Below, piece after piece: positions 17,351 to 26,483 of a stretch of DNA of 64,000 nt. The translations under genes were made by a program, and so were the position numbers. The notes below the pieces were generated by a model. It ran no database searches. It was not told where the DNA came from and saw nothing but the letters and a program-made list of their open reading frames with translations. Origin of the DNA: CAYYIS01 sp964470965 (GTDB taxonomy: Bacteria > JAAXHH01 > JABIQT01). The stretch's first letter is position 1; the number at the start of each line of letters is the position of its first letter. The DNA lies in NCBI GenBank assembly GCA_964470965.1, contig CAYYIS010000011.1, positions 1-64,000 on the forward strand, given 5' to 3'.

Positions 17351-19987
17351 ATGCTTCGAACGTTCCTATTTAACCTCACATTAACGCTTCCATTGTTATT
17401 CCTCGGACCTTCTGTTCAGGCCGAATCGGAGAATCCGGTTCGTACCATACGTCTGGAGACCGGGTATCCGGTGGTGAATCTGCTCGAGAAGCAGATCATC
17501 ACGCGCCCGCTCGTAGGGCTGGCGTTGAGCGGGGGGGGCGCCCGCGGGTTTGCACAGATTGGTGTGTTAAAGGCGCTCCATGAGGGTGGCATTCCGATCG
17601 ACTTCATCGCAGGCAGCAGTATGGGGTCCATCATCGGCGGACTGTATGCGGTCGGCTATACGCCCGAGGAGTTGGAACGGCTTACGCTGGCGACCGACTG
17701 GAACCAGTTGTTCATCGATGACCGGGCTCGAACTAACCTGTTCGTGACCCAGAAGATGGACCAGACGGACCACACCATCCAGTTTCGCCTCAAGGGGCTG
17801 CAGCCTCATATACCGAATGGCCTGTCTGCCGGGCAGAAATTGCAGCTACTGTTTACATCCCTCACTGCCTCGGCCAATTACCTGGCAGACGGTGATTTCT
17901 CTCGTCTGCCCACGCCCTTTCTCGCGGTCGCGACGGAATTGACCACTGGTGAGCGTGTCGTATTGGATAGCGGTAATCTCGCGGAAGCCATGAGGGCGAG
18001 TGCGGCGGTTCCGGTGATATTCGCACCAGTGGGGCGTGGCGACGGTCTTCTGGTTGATGGAGGCATCGTGGAGCCGCTGCCTGTGGATTTAGCCCGGGAG
18101 ATGGGTGCGGATGTGGTGCTGGCAGTGAATACCCAGGATACGCCGCGGACTAAAGACCAGCTAGCAGCGCCCTGGGACGTGGTGGATCAGGTGATTACCA
18201 TATCGCTCATACGGGCTTCGGAGGAACAGCGCGATCGGGCGGATGTGGTCATAACGCCAGAGATAGGAGACCATGCGTCTTCCTCATTCTCGGATATCGA
18301 TCAACTGATACAACGCGGATACGAAGGCACTTTTCCGATGATATCCAACATCCGGGATATCATAGAACAGGAATCCTGGCTCAGAGCCGAGCAAGGCGGC
18401 ACGGTGGAACGGGTGACGATCGACGGCTGCGCCGATAGCGACTATCAGCGTCTGACCCTGGCGTTACGAACAAAACCGGGGATGCTCATGGATGCGTCTA
18501 TGATCCGTGGCGATCTGGAAACGTTATATCGGGAGGGTAAATACGCAGACGTCGCAGCAGAGGTATATGGAGATGGTGCGGAACGGCACATTCTGTATCG
18601 CTTGGTCAAGAATCCACCGCTTACGGATGTCACAATCGATGGTGCTACGATCGGGCATCCGGATACGCTGCTTGCGTTGATGCGGTCCCGTTCAGGCCAG
18701 CCCATAGACTATCGGTCTCTGCGACAGGACGGAGAGAGAATACTGCAATGGTACAAGGACCGCAATTACACGCTGGCGCATCCGTTGGCTTACACGGTGA
18801 ATCTGGAGACCGGCCAGGCTAAATTGGAAATCGATGAAGGGCGGATTGCGTCAGTTCAGGTTATAGGGAATGATCGGACGAGAGACTGGGCCATTTTGCG
18901 GGAATTTCCACTGGAGGCAGGCGACATCTTCGATGCGAAAGAGGCGGATCGGGGGATCACGAATATCTACAGCACGGGTCTATTCGAATCTATAACGCTC
19001 GACATCAACCGTCAAAACAGCCGGCCGCGGGTACGCATCGGTGTGAAAGAACGTCCTTCCCTGGTGGCGAAAATCGGCGGGCATTTCGACCGGGAACGAC
19101 AGGGCGGATACGTGCTCTCGCTTACCGAAGCCAATCTATTCGGCACCGGTTCCCGCGTCACGGGACGTATCGATCACGGCTCTCGGCGGCAGCGTTACGG
19201 GCTGGATTTCAGGTCGGACCGTGTGTTCAAGACGTACCTAACGTACCGGATCTCGTTGTATCGAAATGAGGACGATCGATACGTTTACGATAAACTGTCG
19301 CAGATCGGAGATTTCAGAGAGAACAGGAATGGTGTTCGGTTTACGCTGGGGCAACAGCTCGCACGTTTCGGTTCCGTATCCTTGACCGCCCGTGTTGAAG
19401 GTGTAACGGTTTCGACGCGGGCCGGGGTGAGTCCCAATGTGCGAAGCGATATCCGGAGCCTGACCCTGCGGTCCCAGGTGGATAACCTGGATCGGTATCC
19501 GTTCCCTTCCTCTGGACATCTTCACGATGCCTCGATAGAGGTGGCCGGTGCTGTTTTAGGCGGTCATCAACGTTTTCTGAAGGGACATGCGTCGTTGGAA
19601 TGGTACCGTACCATAGTAGGGCGGGTTACCGTGCGCCCCCGGTTTGTATTCGGCATCGGCGAGGGAACTTTGCCGTTCAGCGAACAGTTCAGTCTGGGAG
19701 GCCAACACAGTTTTTTTGGCTATCGGGACGATCAATTCCGCGGCGCTTACCTGCTTCGGGGCAGCTTGATGGTGCGCACGCTGATCCTGTCCCGTGTATA
19801 CGCGGACATTCGTTACGACACCGGCGGTCTGTGGCAGAAGCGACGGGAGTTTCGATGGGACGACCTCCGTCACGGCTTCGGTGCCGGCATCGGCTTAGAT
19901 ACGCCCTTGGGGCCATTGCAGGTGTTTTATGGGTCCGCCAGTTTCGGGGCGAGGAGGACATACGTCAGTCTCGGGCACCGATTCTAA
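17351..19987 (+). CDS. Patatin-like phospholipase with POTRA and Omp85-type beta-barrel (PlpD-like)
   Basis: An 878-aa secreted protein. A signal peptide (residues 1-24) ends at VQA-ES. The patatin domain (about 55-260) carries the oxyanion loop SGGGARGFAQIG, the nucleophile motif GSSMGS (Ser near 90) and the catalytic Asp in LVDGG (near 235), so the Ser-Asp dyad is complete. POTRA-like segments follow (about 350-560). The last 300 residues alternate as a surface-antigen (BamA/TpsB) barrel, ending in the aromatic LGHRF. This is the architecture of type Vd autotransporters such as PlpD, although the POTRA part looks longer (probably more than one). Predicted role: surface-delivered lipase. It is monocistronic. 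Confidence 0.88.
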   Translation: MLRTFLFNLTLTLPLLFLGPSVQAESENPVRTIRLETGYPVVNLLEKQIITRPLVGLALSGGGARGFAQIGVLKALHEGGIPIDFIAGSSMGSIIGGLYAVGYTPEELERLTLATDWNQLFIDDRARTNLFVTQKMDQTDHTIQFRLKGLQPHIPNGLSAGQKLQLLFTSLTASANYLADGDFSRLPTPFLAVATELTTGERVVLDSGNLAEAMRASAAVPVIFAPVGRGDGLLVDGGIVEPLPVDLAREMGADVVLAVNTQDTPRTKDQLAAPWDVVDQVITISLIRASEEQRDRADVVITPEIGDHASSSFSDIDQLIQRGYEGTFPMISNIRDIIEQESWLRAEQGGTVERVTIDGCADSDYQRLTLALRTKPGMLMDASMIRGDLETLYREGKYADVAAEVYGDGAERHILYRLVKNPPLTDVTIDGATIGHPDTLLALMRSRSGQPIDYRSLRQDGERILQWYKDRNYTLAHPLAYTVNLETGQAKLEIDEGRIASVQVIGNDRTRDWAILREFPLEAGDIFDAKEADRGITNIYSTGLFESITLDINRQNSRPRVRIGVKERPSLVAKIGGHFDRERQGGYVLSLTEANLFGTGSRVTGRIDHGSRRQRYGLDFRSDRVFKTYLTYRISLYRNEDDRYVYDKLSQIGDFRENRNGVRFTLGQQLARFGSVSLTARVEGVTVSTRAGVSPNVRSDIRSLTLRSQVDNLDRYPFPSSGHLHDASIEVAGAVLGGHQRFLKGHASLEWYRTIVGRVTVRPRFVFGIGEGTLPFSEQFSLGGQHSFFGYRDDQFRGAYLLRGSLMVRTLILSRVYADIRYDTGGLWQKRREFRWDDLRHGFGAGIGLDTPLGPLQVFYGSASFGARRTYVSLGHRF

Positions 19988-20722
19988 CCACTTCGCACAG
20001 TCTGGAAAATGTCTCGATTTGCTTGTTGGATTAAATTTAATATCACGGATAAATGAATGGAATTTCCATTTATTTCCATACCTGTGAAAAGGACGAATCA
20101 ATCTATAGAAGCAAGCTTTTCAAATCCTGCAAGCAACGTCCGTGTTATTCGATACAACTTCGATTGGTCTCAAAAATCGTAAACCTGGCAAAAAATCGTC
20201 TTTTTCTCTGATATCGATGCCAAGGGCCATTGCAGGCATGAAAAAAGTGGTGAAATATTATCAATTCAACTATATTTTTGTCATCAACGACCTGTTATAG
20301 AATGCGTCATCCAGGGAATACCCATTGATGTAGATGCAAACTAAGATGTAATTGTACTTGAGGGTAGGCCGAAAAAATCGTCCACAGCTTTTCGGGTGGC
20401 GGATGCAGGTATAGGTATGCGTTCTGCGTTGAATAGTGATGGCTTTCCGAAAAACGGCTAGGAATCATGATTCCATGACTACAACGTTGAATACAATTCT
20501 TTAATCTTCTCTGATGATACGTCGCTTAAATGATCGGTTTCCGACTGTCTTTCTGAGAACATTTTGTAAAACCCGTCGACTCTGAAAAACAGTTTTTTGG
20601 GTACCGAGGCGACGGCTGGACTGTTGTCGGCTCCTGATCTGTTTGTTGTTGAATTTAACCGTCTTTGCGATAGGGAATGGTGTAGCCTGTCGTAACGCCG
20701 CCTGACATAGAAAGTCCCATAA
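19988..20722. other. Non-coding interval of 735 bp with small inverted repeats
   Basis: No intact gene is supported. The reverse strand near the right edge holds a 25-codon ORF with a good ribosome binding site (20655-20732) and then about 60 codons of protein-like sequence in another frame, ending near 20479 (VSSEKIKELYSTL). This may be a decayed small gene. The interval also contains the perfect 14-bp palindrome GGAATCATGATTCC and an ATGGAA-T-TTCCAT repeat near 20055. No tRNA or terminator was found. Confidence 0.4.
20461..20474. repeat. Perfect 14-bp palindrome
   Basis: GGAATCATGATTCC is a perfect dyad without spacer. It could be an operator half-site pair for a dimeric regulator; no regulator gene is adjacent, so this is only an observation. 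Confidence 0.3.
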
Positions 20723-21472
20723 TTGTCTGCATTGTCTTTCTCTCCCCGAGTTCCTGTAATCGATGCCAATATCTCCGTGGGTGACACGCATGTGGGACCG
20801 TCGCCGTGCCGCAACAGGGACCAGCTGTTGGAAGAATTGGATTTTTACGGCGTTGGGCGCGCAGTGATATACCATGCGCAGACCGAAGAGATAAGTCCGG
20901 TCGATGGCAATCGCATGCTGGAGGACTGGCTGCACGATGATACACGGCTTATTCCTCAATGGTCTGTCATGCCTACGAAAGATTCGTTGGGACAGATTCA
21001 GGAGTTACATGCAGCTGGTCGCGTGCGGAGTGTGCGCTTGAGCAATACCACCGGTGCTGGACTTCCGTTTCGTCCCTGGGCGTTTGATATGCTGCTCTCG
21101 TGGTTGAGTGAGACGGAGATCCCGCTGTGGCTCCCACTGCCGGACATGGACTCGCACGAGGTGGTGGCGACTCTTCAGGAATACCCCTCCCTGATCACCG
21201 TTCTGGTGGGCGCACACTACACGCACGCGCTTGCGGTACGGCCTATCCTCCAGGCACTACCGAACGCGCATCTGGAACTTAGCCGCTACGAACCGATCGG
21301 GGAAGTTGAAGCGTTACGCGATGAATTCGGGGCAGAGCGGCTCGTATACGGCTCCTGGTACACCCGCTATGCCATGGGAGCGATTCTGTTTTATCTGCAT
21401 CATACGGATTTGAATGATGAGGAACTGCGAAGCGTCTGCTCCGGCAATGTAGAACGGATTATGAAATTATGA
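20723..21472 (+). CDS. Amidohydrolase-fold protein with degenerate metal site
   Basis: A 249-aa TIM-barrel protein of the amidohydrolase-2 group. The usual N-terminal HxH reads VIDANISVGD and the usual late Asp region reads LVYGSWYTRYAMG, so two of the expected metal ligands are missing. A histidine pair in VGAHYTHAL remains. It may be catalytically inactive or metal-independent. The frame begins with TTG (20723, or 20732); a TAA directly upstream excludes a longer protein. Its stop overlaps the ATG of the next gene (ATGA), and that gene is an intact homologue, so the two products may form a hetero-oligomer. Confidence 0.75.
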   Translation: MSALSFSPRVPVIDANISVGDTHVGPSPCRNRDQLLEELDFYGVGRAVIYHAQTEEISPVDGNRMLEDWLHDDTRLIPQWSVMPTKDSLGQIQELHAAGRVRSVRLSNTTGAGLPFRPWAFDMLLSWLSETEIPLWLPLPDMDSHEVVATLQEYPSLITVLVGAHYTHALAVRPILQALPNAHLELSRYEPIGEVEALRDEFGAERLVYGSWYTRYAMGAILFYLHHTDLNDEELRSVCSGNVERIMKL

Positions 21473-22218
21473 TCGATGGAACCAGAATCATAGACTTTCA
21501 CGGCCATGTGGGTCGGTGGGACCGATTGGGCATGGACGATGATCCGGCGCTGATGCTGCATGCTATGGATAAAGTCGGTATCGATGTATCGTGCCTGTTC
21601 GCAATTTTTCATCCGGACGGCACGACCGGCAACGATATGGTGGCCCGGTTCATCGCGCAGCATCCGGACCGTTTTGTTGGATTTGCCTATGTATCCCCGA
21701 CCATGCCGGATCGTATGATTCCGGAACTGACGAGGGCCATCGACGAACTGAAATTCCTGGCGATAAAGCTGTATCCGCCGTATACGCCGTGGCCGTTCAA
21801 TCAGGAACCGTGGCATCCAATCTACGAGTTTGCCAACAACCGGGAGCTGGCGGTTATTTTTCACACGGATCATTTCATGAACAACCGTCCGCGGTATTTC
21901 GAAGAACTGGCTGCGCAATATCCCAAGGTCAAGTTCGTGGCGGGGCATTCCGGCAACGTTCCTGAGGCCCGGGCGGAAGCCCTCGCCGCGGCACAGAAAT
22001 ATCCTAACGTATATCTGGAAACTTGCTCCACGTTCCGGACGCCAGGCGTCATTGAGCAACTGGTGACGGCAGGTGGTGCGGACCGGGTATTGTTCGGCTC
22101 CGACATCCCGCTTATGGATCCTCGTCCGCAGATCGGAAAGATCATCACTGCCCGAATATCCGACGAGGCCAAGCGACTGGTGCTGGGTGGGAATGCGCGC
22201 CGGCTGTTGGGACTATGA
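21469..22218 (+). CDS. Amidohydrolase-2 family hydrolase
   Basis: A 249-aa metal-dependent hydrolase or decarboxylase. The metal ligands are intact: HxH in IIDFHGHVG, His in VIFHTDHF, His in FVAGHSGNV and Asp in VLFGSDIPLM. Translation is coupled to the preceding degenerate homologue by a 4-nt overlap. It lies upstream of an SGNH hydrolase and a sugar-type dehydrogenase, which points to stepwise breakdown of an esterified or cyclic carbohydrate-like substrate; that is inference. Confidence 0.83.
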   Translation: MIDGTRIIDFHGHVGRWDRLGMDDDPALMLHAMDKVGIDVSCLFAIFHPDGTTGNDMVARFIAQHPDRFVGFAYVSPTMPDRMIPELTRAIDELKFLAIKLYPPYTPWPFNQEPWHPIYEFANNRELAVIFHTDHFMNNRPRYFEELAAQYPKVKFVAGHSGNVPEARAEALAAAQKYPNVYLETCSTFRTPGVIEQLVTAGGADRVLFGSDIPLMDPRPQIGKIITARISDEAKRLVLGGNARRLLGL

Positions 22219-22234
22219 GATTTATGGAGGATTC

Positions 22235-23236
22235 ATGATCTACAACGACGTCGAACTATACAACATCCAGGAATTGCTCGATGGTGAGGACGGCAGTCAA
22301 GTTTTCTGTCGGATTCCCAATGACTTGCGGCTGCAGCTTAACGACTCGGCGAAGAACAACGCTGTGGCGACACCGGGTTCCGAGTTGCGATTCAATCTCA
22401 CCGGTGAGCAAGCCAAAATCACGCTTCGTAATACTGGGGAGCAGGCAGTACCGGCGGTGGTGGAGGTGTACCAGGGCTCGTTCCTCATCTCGGTGCATAC
22501 CATCGGAACGGATTCTACTGAGTTTACGGTTGCCCACCATCCGCTCTCGGAACGGTTGAGCGAACTGTGTCAGGAGCATCAGCTTCCGTACGACATCAAT
22601 CTTTTTAGAGTGATCCTGCCCTGGCGGCCGCCGTGCAGGCTGATCGGTATCGAGGGCGGCACCTCGCTGCCACAGCCCCATCAGACGCCGGCGACCAAGT
22701 ATTTGGCGTACGGTTCGTCGATCACCCACGGCAGCACGGCGGTGCGACCTACCGGCACCTACGCAATGCGTACCGCGCAGCTGCTGGATGTAGATCTCAT
22801 TAACCTGGGCTTCGGCGGCGGTGCACACCTGGAACCGGAGATGGCGGACTACATTGCCGGCCGCGAAGACTGGGATTTCGCAACCCTGGAGATGGGTATC
22901 AACCTACTGGGGTCGGTCGATACTGACGAGTTCGAACGGCGTGTTTCCTACTTCATCTCTACCATCGCACAGGCTCATCCGGATCAGTGGGTCTTCTGTA
23001 TCGACGTGTTCCCGTGCCGTTGGGATTATACGGGCGACCCGAAGGCGGACGCATTCCGTGAGATCGTTCGGGCGCAGGTGGAGGCTCTGAATATGCCGAA
23101 GCTTATGCATGTTTCCGGCAAAGACATTCTGACCTCTCTATCGGGCCTTATTGGAGATCTGGTCCATCCATCGCCCTCCGGTATGGAAGAGATGGCACGA
23201 AATTTGGCGGAGCGGATCAAGGTTGCGATCCGGTAA
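22235..23236 (+). CDS. SGNH/GDSL-type hydrolase with N-terminal beta domain
   Basis: About 333 aa. The C-terminal two thirds carry SGNH blocks: block I YGSSITHGS with the nucleophile Ser, Gly in NLGFGGGAH, the block III region EMGINLLGS, and block V DLVHPSPSG with the His. The first 140 residues look like a beta-sandwich domain (carbohydrate-esterase accessory). The frame is open from 22073 but overlaps the amidohydrolase; the ATG at 22235 follows GGAGG and is preferred. It is likely an esterase or deacetylase on a sugar substrate. It has no signal peptide. Confidence 0.82.
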   Translation: MIYNDVELYNIQELLDGEDGSQVFCRIPNDLRLQLNDSAKNNAVATPGSELRFNLTGEQAKITLRNTGEQAVPAVVEVYQGSFLISVHTIGTDSTEFTVAHHPLSERLSELCQEHQLPYDINLFRVILPWRPPCRLIGIEGGTSLPQPHQTPATKYLAYGSSITHGSTAVRPTGTYAMRTAQLLDVDLINLGFGGGAHLEPEMADYIAGREDWDFATLEMGINLLGSVDTDEFERRVSYFISTIAQAHPDQWVFCIDVFPCRWDYTGDPKADAFREIVRAQVEALNMPKLMHVSGKDILTSLSGLIGDLVHPSPSGMEEMARNLAERIKVAIR

Positions 23237-23305
23237 GGTGTTTTCGATAATACCCCGGCTGTTTGGCAATGACATTTTTTGGTATCCATAAAAAGGAGGA
23301 CATCC

Positions 23306-24343
23306 ATGAGTAACGGGACGATTCGAGTAGGGGTAGTGGGCGCGGGGACCAATACGGTGGCCAAGCACATTCCAGAATTGCAGGCGATGGATGGTGTGGA
23401 GGTGGTAAGTGTCTGCAACCGCAGTCGGGAGTCTTCAGAGCGGGTGGCGCAGCAATTCGGAATTTCAACGACATACGAGAACTGGGCGGAGCTGATTGAG
23501 GCAGAGGACTCGGACGCCATCGTGATCGGCACCTGGCCGTACATGCATTGTACGCTCGTACTGGCCTCTCTGGCGGCCGGCAAGCACGTGATGACCGAAG
23601 CGCGCATGGCCATGAATGCGGAAGAGGCGTATGTCATGCGTAATGCGGCGCAGGAACACCCGCAACTGATCGCGCAGATCGTCCCATCGCCCATGACGCT
23701 TTGGGCCGATAAGACCATCCAGCGGCATATCGCCAACGGTTATGTAGGCGACATCCTGTCAGTGGACATCCACGCCTCAGGCGACGCATTTATCGATAAA
23801 GACGGCCCCATGCACTGGCGTCAAGACTACGACCTGAGCGGGCTCAATATCATGGGTATAGGGATCTGGTACGAGGCTATGCTCCGTTGGGTAGGCGAGG
23901 CGGTTTCGGTCACGGCTCAAGGCAAGACGTTCGTCAAGATGCGTCATGACCCTGCCACGAACCATATGAAGGTGTCGCGCATACCGGAGCACATCGACAT
24001 TATCATGGATCTGGCGTGCGGCGCACAGGGATATATGAAGATGTCCGGTGTACAGGGCTTCTGTGGTGACAACGATGCAAGCATCTATGGCAGCGAAGGC
24101 ACGTTACGCATCTCGGGACAGAAACTGTATGGCGCCCGGCGCGGTGACACCGCCCTTCGCGAGATTGAGATTCCGGACAAGGAGCGTTGCGGTTGGCGGG
24201 TGGAAGAGGAATTTATCGGGGCCATCCGGGGTGAAGAGCCTATCACCCACACGACGTTCGATACCGGTGTGAAGTACATGGAATTCACGGAAGCAGTGAA
24301 TCGGAGCATGGCCGAGCGTAAGACGATCACAATACCGGTATAG
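23306..24343 (+). CDS. Gfo/Idh/MocA family NAD(P)-dependent oxidoreductase
   Basis: About 345 aa. The N-terminal Rossmann domain shows GVVGAGTNTVAKHIPEL, and the second part has the alpha/beta GFO_IDH_MocA domain. The usual catalytic EKP motif reads GKHVMTEARMAMN, so the lysine of E-K-P is replaced by alanine. That may alter activity or mean a different catalytic residue. The ATG at 23306 has AGGAGG upstream; the frame opens earlier at 23279. These enzymes oxidise sugar or polyol hydroxyls. Confidence 0.82.
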   Translation: MSNGTIRVGVVGAGTNTVAKHIPELQAMDGVEVVSVCNRSRESSERVAQQFGISTTYENWAELIEAEDSDAIVIGTWPYMHCTLVLASLAAGKHVMTEARMAMNAEEAYVMRNAAQEHPQLIAQIVPSPMTLWADKTIQRHIANGYVGDILSVDIHASGDAFIDKDGPMHWRQDYDLSGLNIMGIGIWYEAMLRWVGEAVSVTAQGKTFVKMRHDPATNHMKVSRIPEHIDIIMDLACGAQGYMKMSGVQGFCGDNDASIYGSEGTLRISGQKLYGARRGDTALREIEIPDKERCGWRVEEEFIGAIRGEEPITHTTFDTGVKYMEFTEAVNRSMAERKTITIPV

Positions 24344-24517
24344 GCGTGTCTGAAAATACAGGTCTGGAGACCAGCCTATATGAAATCCGGCGTCCACATT
24401 GCCCCATTCCGCCAATCACGGGGGGCGGGCTGTTTCTGGAACCTTGGATTATTGGATAACATCTGCCACTCGATTTTCCGGCTATGACCTGCCTCGATAC
24501 ACGTCCAGGGGAATCAA

Positions 24518-25192
24518 ATGCGCATTTATCTTATAGGCTGCGAATACTCGGGCACCACGACTCTCGCAGTGGGGATTAACAGATGGGCTAAAGAGGAAAT
24601 GGGAATCGACCTGGGGCTCATTCATGATCACTGGAAGATTCCTGATGTGGTGGAGCATTATCCCGAGAGTTTGACGGAGGAAGAGCATCAGCAGCTACTC
24701 GGGTTGAGCACACGCCTCATGGAATCCTACATGCGCCACAATCTTTATTACCATACACCCCACGAGAACACGGTAGAGGAAGACGAACTTATCGTCGGCT
24801 ACTATATTGAGGATACCATCTACGCCTGCCTTTACTACAACTACGGCGGCCCCGGACAACCCGGCAATCGGGAAGCACATTCGAAAAAGATCGAAGAAAT
24901 TGTTACCAGGCTGTCAAGACACACGGTGCTGGTGCATGTGAAGGCCGCCCCCGAGGCCATCGTCCGGCGTATGACGGAAAATCCGCATTCCTATCCGGTC
25001 GTTCAGGAAGAAGATGTTGAGCGGGTATCCCGCCTCTTTGACACTGCGTTCCATGCCTCTAAGATACAGAATAAGATGGAGATAGACACCACCACGGCAA
25101 CCCCGGGAGAATCACTGGAGCAGTTTGTCGAACAGATACAACCGTTTTTGACCGGCCACGACCGGGAACGGATGGCAGCGCAAAGTAACTGA
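24518..25192 (+). CDS. P-loop nucleotide-binding protein of unknown function
   Basis: A 224-aa protein opening with MRIYLIGCEYSGTTTLAVG, a P-loop in which the usual GK[ST] reads GTT. SGTT is also the phosphosulfate-binding loop of sulfotransferases, but the rest (LVHVKAAPEAIVRRM, C-terminal helices) looks more like a small kinase. It has no signal or membrane segments. AGGGG precedes the ATG. It lies between a dehydrogenase and a DAO-family oxidoreductase. Kinase versus sulfotransferase cannot be decided from sequence reading. Confidence 0.65.
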   Translation: MRIYLIGCEYSGTTTLAVGINRWAKEEMGIDLGLIHDHWKIPDVVEHYPESLTEEEHQQLLGLSTRLMESYMRHNLYYHTPHENTVEEDELIVGYYIEDTIYACLYYNYGGPGQPGNREAHSKKIEEIVTRLSRHTVLVHVKAAPEAIVRRMTENPHSYPVVQEEDVERVSRLFDTAFHASKIQNKMEIDTTTATPGESLEQFVEQIQPFLTGHDRERMAAQSN

Positions 25193-25205
25193 CAAAGGTT
25201 TTGAC

Positions 25206-26375
25206 ATGCAGACAGCAGATGCGGTCGTAATCGGCGCTGGTATTAACGGAGCGGCTTCGGCTTACAATCTTGTTAAACGAGGTGTCGAAAAGGTCGTGCT
25301 GATCGACAAACATCTGATCGCATCCGGTGGGACCGGTCGATCGGCAGCTATCATCCGTCAGCATTATTCGAACGTGGAACTGGTGCGGATGGTGAAACAC
25401 AGTGTTGAAATCTTCCACAACTTTGCCGACGCGGTTGGCGGAGACGGCGGTTTTGTGAACACCGGATGGGCGTTTTTAATTCCGGATCACGTGTCCGACG
25501 GTCTTTCCGGCAACATGAAATTGGGGCAGGAACACGGTGTGGATGTGCGGGAAATTATGCCGGATGAATTACACGAGATCGAACCGCGCATCGATCTATC
25601 AGATGTACACCGGATTGTCTACGAACCGGATGCGGGATATGCGGATCCCCGGCGATCTACATATGCTTATGTGCGCCGATTCCTCGACCTTGGAGGCGAC
25701 CTCAAGGAACTCACCTCGGTGATAGGGCTTTTAACCGATGGGGGGCGTATCACTGGCGTCCAGACTGATAAAGGGGATATCTCGTGTGAGACCGTTGTAA
25801 ACGCTGCGGGACCATGGGCCCATCATATCGCTGCCACGGTGGGGGTGGAGATTCCGATCCGGGTGACCCGCGAAGAAGAGATCATCTGCGAGACTCTAGA
25901 CGTCGGAGGACCGCCCAGACTGTGTTTTTCCGATATGGCCAAAGCCATCTATTATCGCCCTGAAGGCCCCGAACGCACGTTGATCGGCCGTGGCTTTCCC
26001 AAGGAATATCAGTACGTGGATCCGGACGGCTACAATCAGGAAGTCGATACTACTTTCATCCACGAGATTACCGAGCGTTTCCGTGCCCGGTGGCCCTCAT
26101 TCAAGAAAGCCCTCTTTGTTAATTCCTATACGGGACTCTACGATGTAACGCCCGACTGGCACCCGGTTCTTGGCCGGATCGATCAGGTTGCCGGATTGAT
26201 TCTGTGTGCCGGATTCAGCGGCCACGGGTTCAAGATCGCCCCATCCATAGGCGAACTGATGGCCGAAGAGATAGTCGATGGGGCGGCGCACAGCATCGAT
26301 ATTTCAAGGTTCAATCTGCGGCGTTTCGAACGGGGGGAATTGTTTACGGCCGCCTACGGTGCCAACCGGGCATAA
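25206..26375 (+). CDS. FAD-dependent DAO-family oxidoreductase (sarcosine oxidase beta-like)
   Basis: A 389-aa flavoprotein with the N-terminal dinucleotide motif VVIGAGINGAASAYNL. It follows the D-amino acid oxidase/sarcosine oxidase beta-subunit pattern: GGTGRSAAIIRQHY, and C-terminal LILCAGFSGHGFKIAPSIGE. It probably oxidises an N-methyl or secondary amino acid or a related amine using oxygen or an electron acceptor. It starts 13 bp after the P-loop gene with AAAGG upstream and ends the forward block; the next genes converge on it. Confidence 0.85.
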   Translation: MQTADAVVIGAGINGAASAYNLVKRGVEKVVLIDKHLIASGGTGRSAAIIRQHYSNVELVRMVKHSVEIFHNFADAVGGDGGFVNTGWAFLIPDHVSDGLSGNMKLGQEHGVDVREIMPDELHEIEPRIDLSDVHRIVYEPDAGYADPRRSTYAYVRRFLDLGGDLKELTSVIGLLTDGGRITGVQTDKGDISCETVVNAAGPWAHHIAATVGVEIPIRVTREEEIICETLDVGGPPRLCFSDMAKAIYYRPEGPERTLIGRGFPKEYQYVDPDGYNQEVDTTFIHEITERFRARWPSFKKALFVNSYTGLYDVTPDWHPVLGRIDQVAGLILCAGFSGHGFKIAPSIGELMAEEIVDGAAHSIDISRFNLRRFERGELFTAAYGANRA

Positions 26376-26483
26376 AGAAGGTCAGGTTTTATCTCGCCGG
26401 CACAATCGATCGGCGGTATTGTTAGGGTAGGTCTTCAGTATTTGCCGAGCATCGATTGAGATCAGTTCTATCGTGTGGATGTA

